From: an uncultured Clostridia bacterium
GTDB lineage: Bacteria; Bacillota; Clostridia; Christensenellales; UBA1242
Length of the DNA stretch: 10,267 nucleotides
Reading direction: 5' to 3'
Assembly (NCBI GenBank): GCA_944372595.1
Contig: CALVZT010000022.1
Span: 1 to 10,267 of the forward strand
Each line of letters begins with the position of its first letter. The first letter of the stretch is position 1. The translations under genes were made by a program, and so were the position numbers. A model generated the notes under the pieces. It saw nothing but the letters and a program-made list of their open reading frames with translations. It searched no databases and was not told the DNA's origin. Below, piece after piece: positions 1 to 5,691 of the stretch.

Positions 1-1631
1 GATAGTTGTTTTTTCTTACAAACATTTACCACAAGATCATCACTTCTGTTGTTTTTGCCAACTACCATACCCATATAAATTTTTTCGCCCGGCTCAACAA
101 AAAGTGTGCCTCTGTCTTGTGCATTATAAAGTCCATATTGAATTGCTTCACCAGTCTCATAAGCAACAAGTGAGCCTTCACTTCTTCTTTCAATATCACC
201 CTTATATGGTTGGTATTCATAAAATATATAATTGATAATGCCCTCGCCACATGTATCAGTCAAAAATTCGCTCTTATATCCAAACAATCCGCGAGATGGT
301 ATCAAAAATTCCATTCTCATTCTGTTAGCGTGAGGAGACATTTGGGTAAGTTCACCTTTTCTTATTCCCATTTTATTCATAACAGCACCCACGCAGGTCT
401 CAGGCACATCTAACACAAGACGGTCAATAGGTTCACATTTGACTCCGTTTATTTCTTTGTACAATACCCTAGGCATACTAACTTGAAATTCATATCCTTC
501 TCGACGCATATTCTCAATAAGAATAGATAAGTGCATTTCACCTCTGCCTCGAACATAAAAACTCTCCGTTGTTTTGCCGTCACTAACTTTTAGTGACAAA
601 TCTTTGGCTGCCTCTTTATATAACCTTTCTCTTAAATGCCTACTAGTAACGAACTTACCTTCTTTGCCAGCAAAAGGACTATCGTTAACAAGGAATGTCA
701 TCTCAACACTAGGCTCACTGATTTTTACAAATGATATCGGCTCGACCTTATTTGGATCACAAAGTGTTTCGCCAATTTTTACGTCAGCAAGACCAGCAAC
801 ACATACGATATCCCCCGCCTCGACTACCTCTTTTTGAACTCGTTTAAGCCCCTCATAAACAAACAAAGATGATATTTTGCCATTATTTTTGTATCCAGGC
901 TTGTTGTAATCACAAGCAACTATTGGTGCATTAACAACAGCTTTGCCACAAGTAATTTTACCTACTGCGATTTTGCCCACAAATTCATTTAATTCGGTAT
1001 TACTAACAAGCATTTGAAAAGGTGCTTGTTTATCTACCACTGGCTCTTTGATATAATTAATTATCGTCTCAAACAAAGGAACCATATTCTCTCCTGCAAC
1101 TGTTGGAGAAGTTGACGCAATACCTTTTCTTGCCGAGGTATAAATAATTGGACTATTAAGTTGCTCAGAAGATGCATCAAGTTCTAGTAATAATTCAAGA
1201 ACTTCGTCTCCCACTTCGTTTAATCTTGCATCTGGCCTATCAATCTTGTTAATTACAATAATTACTCTCAAATTTAATTCAAGTGCCTTTTGAAGAACAA
1301 AACGAGTTTGAGGCATTGGTCCCTCAAAAGCATCTACAACCAACAAAACACCATCTACCATTTTAAGTACACGCTCAACTTCACCACCAAAATCGGCGTG
1401 TCCTGGTGTATCAACTACGTTGACTTTGACATCTTTGTACATAAATGATGCATTTTTGGATAATATTGTAATACCTCTTTCACGTTCCAAAGCATTGTTA
1501 TCCATTACCCTGTCCATTACTTCTTGATTTTCTCTAAATACCCCACCTTGCTTTAACATTTCGTTGACAAGTGAAGTTTTGCCATGGTCAACGTGAGCTA
1601 TTATTGCTACATTTCTTATACTTTTACTCAT
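1..1631 (-). CDS. typA: Ribosome-associated GTPase TypA/BipA (3' end cut by window edge)
   Basis: Translational GTPase of the EF-G/LepA superfamily that binds the 70S ribosome and is linked to ribosome assembly and stress adaptation. About 543 codons are present; the family is usually a little over 600 residues, so roughly the last 60-70 are outside the window. The N-terminal G domain is complete: P-loop AHVDHGKT (residues 12-19), switch I RERGITI (50-56), DTPGH (74-78), NKID (128-131) and a TSA motif near 165. Domain II, an EF-G-III-like domain (including RGRGEMHLSI) and the TypA C-terminal region with PSRGLFGY follow in normal order. The start ATG overlaps the stop of the upstream lipoprotein gene (ATGA), and a purine-rich GGAA site lies about 8 bases upstream. 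It is therefore probably cotranscribed and translationally coupled with that gene. No frameshift or missing catalytic motif was seen. Confidence 0.96.
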   Translation of the reverse strand, partial: MSKSIRNVAIIAHVDHGKTSLVNEMLKQGGVFRENQEVMDRVMDNNALERERGITILSKNASFMYKDVKVNVVDTPGHADFGGEVERVLKMVDGVLLVVDAFEGPMPQTRFVLQKALELNLRVIIVINKIDRPDARLNEVGDEVLELLLELDASSEQLNSPIIYTSARKGIASTSPTVAGENMVPLFETIINYIKEPVVDKQAPFQMLVSNTELNEFVGKIAVGKITCGKAVVNAPIVACDYNKPGYKNNGKISSLFVYEGLKRVQKEVVEAGDIVCVAGLADVKIGETLCDPNKVEPISFVKISEPSVEMTFLVNDSPFAGKEGKFVTSRHLRERLYKEAAKDLSLKVSDGKTTESFYVRGRGEMHLSILIENMRREGYEFQVSMPRVLYKEINGVKCEPIDRLVLDVPETCVGAVMNKMGIRKGELTQMSPHANRMRMEFLIPSRGLFGYKSEFLTDTCGEGIINYIFYEYQPYKGDIERRSEGSLVAYETGEAIQYGLYNAQDRGTLFVEPGEKIYMGMVVGKNNRSDDLVVNVCKKKQL

Positions 1632-2521
1632 TGTAATTTCCTTCTTTTCTTGCGTTCTATAATTACGGCAACAACCGTTCCTATTATTAAAAACAAAACC
1701 GTTATACCAAGTGCTCCTAAATACCACACAATTGAGTTTGCTGACACTCGGTAAAAATGTATTTCTTGGTCACTATCCAATATGTCAATTTGCCAAGTAT
1801 GTTCATATTTATTATCAATCTTAGACACCTTTCCGTCACTGTGTAATCTACGATATGGAGTAATAAATTTGTACGTTAGGTCAACTTCACTTACATCAAA
1901 CCCAATAGGAGTAGCAACATAAAGATTACTTGCAAATATATCTTTGATTTTATCAACGATGTTAACACCATTTACTGTTTTTTCTAAACATCCTGCAAAA
2001 AGTGTTGTACTCGTTTGAATATATGCCGAAGTCAAGTCATCATCTTGTTTTGTTACCTCACCATTAAATGGCACGTCTATAATATGGGTTTGTCCTGGCT
2101 TTAACTCCATATCGTTGAAAAACATAAAGTAATCAAAATGTGAGAATGTTAGATATAAAGTAAAGCCATCGCTTGTAGGAGAAATGCCCGAATCAATTAA
2201 TCCAAAATTAAGGTATTCAATTATTTTTTCATCGTTTCCAGCAAAAACGCTGTACACTTTTGATACATAATTTGATTTTGCCTCTTGAAGCCAATCCCAC
2301 AACAATCCCCTAGGTTTGTCATTTTTGACTTCGTACAAATCTGCTACAATCCCCTCATAATTGTACCCGTGATGAATAATAATATCCTTGTCAAGTTGGA
2401 TATTAATCTCTTCTACAATTGCCCCATTTATCCAATTAACACTAGTTGTAACGTTAGCACAACCAGTAAACACAAGGCAAAGCGACAATATTAAGGTAAA
2501 AATAATAAACTTTTTTGACAC
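1628..2521 (-). CDS. Predicted lipoprotein with C-terminal transmembrane helix (LppM/DUF3153-like layout)
   Basis: This 297-residue protein has a positively charged N-terminus, a hydrophobic stretch and a lipobox-like VFTGC ending at Cys21, so export and lipidation are likely. The -3 residue is Phe, which is not ideal for a lipobox. The mature part is a soluble domain of about 240 residues. A single hydrophobic helix follows at about 264-288, then a very basic tail (ERKKRRKLQ) that should face the cytoplasm. An N-terminal lipid anchor, an extracellular beta-rich-looking domain and a C-terminal helix resemble the LppM/DUF3153 type of lipoprotein. That match rests on layout and on the region after the Cys, not on a search. 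The start is GTG, with AGGTGA only 3 bases upstream. An ATG two bases further upstream is in a different frame and is not usable. The stop codon overlaps the typA start. Function is unknown. Confidence 0.85.
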   Translation of the reverse strand: MSKKFIIFTLILSLCLVFTGCANVTTSVNWINGAIVEEINIQLDKDIIIHHGYNYEGIVADLYEVKNDKPRGLLWDWLQEAKSNYVSKVYSVFAGNDEKIIEYLNFGLIDSGISPTSDGFTLYLTFSHFDYFMFFNDMELKPGQTHIIDVPFNGEVTKQDDDLTSAYIQTSTTLFAGCLEKTVNGVNIVDKIKDIFASNLYVATPIGFDVSEVDLTYKFITPYRRLHSDGKVSKIDNKYEHTWQIDILDSDQEIHFYRVSANSIVWYLGALGITVLFLIIGTVVAVIIERKKRRKLQ

Positions 2522-2542
2522 ATCTCACCTACTGTACCATAT

Positions 2543-2571
2543 ATTGTAAACTATATCTTCAATTTTTTCAA
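2543..2571 (-). promoter_or_regulatory. Sigma-A-like promoter of the lipoprotein-typA operon
   Basis: On the minus strand, TTGAAA (2571-2566, 5 of 6 matches to the -35 consensus) is followed after exactly 17 bases by TACAAT (2548-2543, 5 of 6 matches to the -10 consensus). Transcription would start near 2536, giving a leader of only about 15 bases before the GTG at 2521. No riboswitch-sized leader is possible with this start. Confidence 0.7.
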
Positions 2572-2598
2572 CTAAAATAATATAGCAAGTCATTAATT

Positions 2599-2627
2599 TT
2601 TAATTTATATACAATACTAATTATAAT
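2599..2627 (+). promoter_or_regulatory. Probable promoter of the CYTH-nucleoside hydrolase pair
   Basis: A perfect -10 hexamer TATAAT lies at 2622-2627. The -35 position at 17-base spacing (2599-2604, TTTAAT) is weak, with 3 of 6 matches. A second candidate -10, TACAAT at 2610-2615, has no good -35. The leader to the ATG at 2699 would be about 65 bases and very AT-rich, with no obvious structure. This 177-base divergent gap (2522-2698) holds only the two back-to-back promoters and the ribosome binding sites. Confidence 0.45.
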
Positions 2628-2685
2628 ACTGATAAATTAATTATATTTAGTTGCCAATTTTTGTTATTTATTTTAAAATTAACAC

Positions 2686-2691
2686 AAGGAG
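2686..2691 (+). promoter_or_regulatory. Ribosome binding site fixing the CYTH gene start
   Basis: AAGGAG lies 7 bases before the ATG at 2699. This supports that ATG over the in-frame upstream start at 2651, which has no Shine-Dalgarno sequence. The family N-terminus (KIERRYFV) also begins directly after the 2699 start. Confidence 0.85.
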
Positions 2692-2698
2692 AAACTTT

Positions 2699-3442
2699 AT
2701 GCATATATTAAAGATTGAAAGAAGATATTTTGTTTTTGATAAACACACTATCAAACATTTACTTGAAAAAATCAAAAATCTTGGCACGTATAGTCTTGAC
2801 CCAAAGCCAACAAAAAAAACCGTGCTAGATTTGTATTTTGATTCTCCCAAAAAGTTATTAGAAGAAAATGGTTTGATATTAAGAAAAAGAATTTTAGGCT
2901 CCAAATCAGTTTTAAAATTAAAAAGACGATTTGAAATGCCAGAATTTTTCTATTATGATGGTATTAGACAACATGAAAGGGAGAAAGAAATTAACACTTC
3001 GGACCCTCTTAGCAAACACTTGTTTTTCTTAAACAATGCCCTTAACTCAATGTTCTCTAACGGACTCAAAATAGATACTGATAATATTTTTAAATCATTA
3101 GAGGTAATTCTTACTTTAAAACACAAACACAAAATATACAAAGTCTTTGGATATGGTGGACTTAAAGTTGAAATAAGACACCAAAAGATGGTTATTAAAA
3201 ATTTTCAAACAAAAAGAAAAAATAAAACTGAAATTATTGAAATTAAAATGGTTTCTGCTGAAAACACCCATCAACTATTTGAAGACTTTATCAAAAGAAT
3301 AGAAAAGCATTGTAAAGAAATTGTCTATACAAAAGACAGCCGTCTAGATATGGCATTAAGGCTTACCAAGGCATTACCTACAAGAGCTGAGAAAAAGGCA
3401 CTCTTAGAAGCGAAGAAAAAGGCACAAGAACAAGGAGAATAA
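2699..3442 (+). CDS. CYTH-like (triphosphate tunnel) domain protein
   Basis: This 247-residue soluble protein has the layout of the CYTH/triphosphate-tunnel superfamily, which includes adenylate cyclase CyaB, thiamine and inorganic triphosphatases, and VTC-type polyphosphate polymerases. The visible landmarks are an N-terminal KIERRYFV strand (residues 5-12), the 'LYFDSPKKLLEENGLILRKR' type segment (about 45-64) followed by LKLKRR, and a late acidic strand EIIEIKM (178-184). A helical region ends in a Lys/Ala-rich coiled tail. The signature ExExK motif reads K5-x-E7-x-R9, so its first Glu is Lys and its last Lys is Arg. The late strand likewise carries Lys183 where an acidic residue is common. 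Metal-dependent hydrolysis is therefore doubtful; a phosphate-binding role is possible. The stop lies one base before the nucleoside hydrolase start, whose ribosome binding site sits inside this gene. The family call is by eye and moderately sure; the substrate is unknown. Confidence 0.68.
   Translation: MHILKIERRYFVFDKHTIKHLLEKIKNLGTYSLDPKPTKKTVLDLYFDSPKKLLEENGLILRKRILGSKSVLKLKRRFEMPEFFYYDGIRQHEREKEINTSDPLSKHLFFLNNALNSMFSNGLKIDTDNIFKSLEVILTLKHKHKIYKVFGYGGLKVEIRHQKMVIKNFQTKRKNKTEIIEIKMVSAENTHQLFEDFIKRIEKHCKEIVYTKDSRLDMALRLTKALPTRAEKKALLEAKKKAQEQGE
3432..3437 (+). promoter_or_regulatory. Ribosome binding site for the GTG-started nucleoside hydrolase
   Basis: AAGGAG lies 6 bases before the GTG at 3444, within the last codons of the CYTH gene. 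The out-of-frame ATG at 3442 runs straight into TGA, so GTG is the start. The arrangement suggests translational coupling of the two genes. Confidence 0.8.
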
Positions 3443-3443
3443 T

Positions 3444-4346
3444 GTGAAAACTTCACACACAATAATTTGTTGCGATACGGGCATTGACGATACGTCTGCT
3501 TTTGTCTTAGCATTACAAAGCGAACAAATAGAAATAGATTTAGTCGTATGCTCAATTGGAAATAATTCAGTTGATGTATCAACAAAAAATACTCAACATG
3601 TATTATCCAAGATGCATGCATCCTTACCAATAGTAAGCGGTGAGAAGAAGCCACTATATAGAGAACCAGTCAAGGTTGACGCTCATGGCAAATCAGGACT
3701 TGGTAATTATACATATACACACGTTGCTGATACTATTATAAAAACCAAAGGTTACGAAGCAATAAAAAACATTCTAATAGCAAAGAAAAAAGTAAAAATT
3801 TTATGTTTAAGCCCTATGACAGATATTGCAAAATTTTTACTTGAATATCCTGAATATAAAAAATACATACAAGAAATAATATTTATGGGCGGACAAAAAG
3901 ACGACGCCCCAAACTCTTTACCATATAAAGAATTTAATGTGTCTGTTGACCCAGAAGCTGTAAAAATTGTAATTGATAGCAAAATTCCATTAACTATTGT
4001 GCCTATGGATTTAGGGCACATGTGCTATTTGACAAAGGACGAGATAAGAGCCGTTGGTAGAATTAACGAAGTCGGTAAAATGCTCGAAAAAATGTATGAT
4101 GGATACAAAGATTACCATGTAAAAGACGGAGCAGCAATGCACGACGTATGCTGTGTTTGTTATCTTACTAACCCAGATTTAATCAAATACGAAAAAGCAT
4201 ATGTTAGAATTGAATATTTTAAAGAATATGGCACTGGATGTTTGATATGCGATTTTAACAGTAAAAAAACTAATGCTAAGGTATGTGTTGATATCAATAT
4301 TGATAAATTCAAAAAATTATATTTTGACTGTCTTAAAAAATTTTAA
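3444..4346 (+). CDS. Inosine-uridine preferring nucleoside hydrolase family protein
   Basis: Members of this family hydrolyse the N-glycosidic bond of ribonucleosides to give a free base and ribose, using a Ca2+ ion held by Asp residues, in purine/pyrimidine salvage. The 300 residues are full length for the family. Family segments appear in order: CDTGIDDTSA (10-19), GNNSVDVSTKN (39-49), HGKSGLGN (81-88), the LSPMTDIA strand (about 122-129) with IIFMGGQ (about 145-151), EFNVSVDPEA (163-172), IVPMDLGH, and the C-terminal HD pair H233-D234. The fingerprint DxDxxxDD reads C9-x-D11-x-x-x-D15-D16: the first Asp is Cys, while the other three and the late Asp are kept. The protein is Cys-rich, including HDVCCVC at 233-239. 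There is no signal peptide, so it should be cytoplasmic. It follows the CYTH gene by one base. The exact nucleoside cannot be read from the sequence. Confidence 0.92.
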   Translation: MKTSHTIICCDTGIDDTSAFVLALQSEQIEIDLVVCSIGNNSVDVSTKNTQHVLSKMHASLPIVSGEKKPLYREPVKVDAHGKSGLGNYTYTHVADTIIKTKGYEAIKNILIAKKKVKILCLSPMTDIAKFLLEYPEYKKYIQEIIFMGGQKDDAPNSLPYKEFNVSVDPEAVKIVIDSKIPLTIVPMDLGHMCYLTKDEIRAVGRINEVGKMLEKMYDGYKDYHVKDGAAMHDVCCVCYLTNPDLIKYEKAYVRIEYFKEYGTGCLICDFNSKKTNAKVCVDINIDKFKKLYFDCLKKF

Positions 4347-4350
4347 TACA

Positions 4351-4386
4351 AAAAACACTTATATCAACCTTGATATAAGTGTTTTT
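4351..4386. terminator. Bidirectional intrinsic terminator between convergent genes
   Basis: A perfect inverted repeat of 17 bases per arm (4351-4367 and 4370-4386) is centred on CC at 4368-4369. The real loop must be at least 4 bases. The outer part of each arm is A-rich on one side and T-rich on the other, so transcripts from either strand end in a U tract (8 T's at 4382-4389 on the plus strand). It lies 4 bases after the nucleoside hydrolase stop and 5 bases after the stop of the minus-strand surface protein. Confidence 0.9.
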
Positions 4387-4391
4387 TTTAT

Positions 4392-5627
4392 TTATTTTTC
4401 TGTATTATTTGTTTTTGTTGAAGTTGATTTTGGGGTTGTTGATTTTTTGGTTGTTGATTTTTGGGTTGTTGTTTTTTTAGCTGTTATTTTTTTAGTATCC
4501 GTTTTTTGTGTTGTGGATTGTTTTGTCGTTGGTTTTTTGGTTGTGGTTTTGGTGGTTGCGGTCTTTTTTGTCGTTACTTTTGCCGTTGTTCTTTTTGCCC
4601 CACTGGATTTTGTGGTTGATGGTTTTTTGGTTGCAACCTTCTTTTTTTCTACATTTGTTGTAGAAGCTTCACTTGTATCACTTCCTACATCTTGCGTTTC
4701 AACAAATTTGTATTCTTCTCCATTGATGCTAAGTTCTGCATCTTCACCAATTGTTGGCATTTTCTCAGTTGTATATTGTTCTACTTCTGCATCGGGATTG
4801 ATATTAATTTTATACTCTTTTTTCTTCTTTGTTAACAACAAAATTAATATTGCAAAACTGACTATTGTAACAATCAATGCCGTATATACCCACCATGGCA
4901 CTCCCGCACTTGATTTGTCGTATGTTGCAACAACGTATGTTCCTGATATCACAGCATTACCAATCATAACATATCCTCCCTCAATCGTCGCTGGCATATT
5001 CTTAACTTCGCCACTTAGGTCAACATAATACACCCTTATTTCTTCATTAGTTTCCAACTCTCGTGGCATCAATAATTTCATATTAACTGAATTTGAGGAT
5101 ATAACATTATTTTGATTATTGTAATATTTAATTGTATATAGGGCAAGAGGTGTTGCGTTCTCATCAGCAATATTACAAATGGCCTCTGAGTACAATAAAT
5201 CGTTAGTCACGTACTCTACTACTATAAAATCATTATCTTCAAATCCTCTATCGGACGAAATAATTACTCTTGGCTCTTCCCTTTTATCATCAAGTGAAGT
5301 TTTTAACCATTTAGCATATAAAACATAGTCTGTTGTGCTATTTTGTGGAATGGTAGAAATTTTAGTTTCAATACAATTTTCGTCCAAATACCAACCGCCA
5401 AAAGCATATCCAGTCTTTTTAACCATATTGAAGTTTGGAAGAATTAATCCTTCTCCTTCAACATACGTAGTCGCATAATCACCTACAATTGTCCCTTCAT
5501 TAAGGTTATATGTAATTGTGTGAGTAACAGGTTCCGTATCGGCATAAGCCGATATGCTTGGTGCAAAAATAGCAATCATACATACACACAATAGCATAGA
5601 TAAAGTTACTGTTATTATCTTTTTCAT
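4392..5627 (-). CDS. Membrane-anchored surface protein: B-repeat domain plus Lys/Thr pentad tail
   Basis: This is a 411-residue, single-pass membrane protein. A Sec signal peptide (1-29, likely cut after AYA) leads into one InlB B-repeat/Flg_new (Listeria-Bacteroides repeat) domain at about 37-107, recognised by ITYNLNEG, KTGYAFGGWYLDE and VLYAKW. A second extracellular beta-type region of about 125 residues follows without a family I can name. A membrane helix (about 243-265) ends in TKKKKEY, placing the rest in the cytoplasm. The inner part is an acidic linker (about 270-325, roughly 14 Asp/Glu), then 16 back-to-back five-residue repeats (326-405) of the form xTTKK, and a final TNNTEK. GGGGGAG 4 bases upstream supports the ATG. 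B-repeat domains are typical of surface adhesion or interaction modules. The Lys/Thr tail resembles histone-H1-like or other nucleic-acid-binding low-complexity tails, but function is unknown. It follows the ger operon behind its own promoter. Confidence 0.88.
   Translation of the reverse strand: MKKIITVTLSMLLCVCMIAIFAPSISAYADTEPVTHTITYNLNEGTIVGDYATTYVEGEGLILPNFNMVKKTGYAFGGWYLDENCIETKISTIPQNSTTDYVLYAKWLKTSLDDKREEPRVIISSDRGFEDNDFIVVEYVTNDLLYSEAICNIADENATPLALYTIKYYNNQNNVISSNSVNMKLLMPRELETNEEIRVYYVDLSGEVKNMPATIEGGYVMIGNAVISGTYVVATYDKSSAGVPWWVYTALIVTIVSFAILILLLTKKKKEYKININPDAEVEQYTTEKMPTIGEDAELSINGEEYKFVETQDVGSDTSEASTTNVEKKKVATKKPSTTKSSGAKRTTAKVTTKKTATTKTTTKKPTTKQSTTQKTDTKKITAKKTTTQKSTTKKSTTPKSTSTKTNNTEK
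4413..4652 (-). repeat. 15-bp tandem repeat encoding 16 Lys/Thr-rich pentapeptides
   Basis: Sixteen uninterrupted 15-base units encode, in order, VEKKK, VATKK, PSTTK, SSGAK, RTTAK, VTTKK, TATTK, TTTKK, PTTKQ, STTQK, TDTKK, ITAKK, TTTQK, STTKK, STTPK and STSTK. Every unit but PTTKQ ends in Lys. The run contains 25 Lys/Arg and only 2 acidic residues. At DNA level the downstream units are most alike: 4423-4437, 4438-4452 and 4453-4467 all have the form GTTGATTTT..GGTT on the plus strand. The upstream units have diverged, consistent with expansion at the 3' end of the gene. Frame is kept throughout. Confidence 0.93.
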
Positions 5628-5653
5628 ATAACTCCCCCGAGATACTTATACTT

Positions 5654-5682
5654 ATTATATAACAATCTTCCGTTTAGAGCAA
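5654..5682 (-). promoter_or_regulatory. Promoter of the B-repeat surface protein gene
   Basis: On the minus strand, a perfect TATAAT (5659-5654) is preceded at 17-base spacing by TTGCTC (5682-5677, 3 of 6 matches to the -35). Transcription would start near 5647, about 20 bases before the ATG. It lies in the 64-base gap after gerAC, so this gene can be expressed in vegetative cells independently of the germination operon. No convincing terminator separates it from gerAC. Confidence 0.55.
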
Positions 5683-5691
5683 ACAAATTTG

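Noticed and set aside
210..837. Plus-strand frames of 67 and 87 codons opposite typA
   Set aside because: They lie entirely within the conserved, intact typA coding sequence, without ribosome binding sites or recognisable products.
2572..2698. Riboswitch or small RNA in the AT-rich leader of the CYTH gene
   Set aside because: Almost no G or C and no paired elements or conserved motif visible; the leader is only about 65 bases.
3325..4021. Minus-strand frames of 109 and 89 codons opposite the CYTH and nucleoside hydrolase genes
   Set aside because: Antisense to two well-supported genes with strong ribosome binding sites; they show no family motifs.
4273..5028. 251-codon plus-strand open frame rich in Val and Phe, looking like a membrane protein
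   Set aside because: It is the antisense shadow of the Lys/Thr repeat gene: AAA and AAC/ACA codons read as TTT and GTT on the other strand. It has no ribosome binding site, it overlaps the nucleoside hydrolase end and it crosses the terminator.
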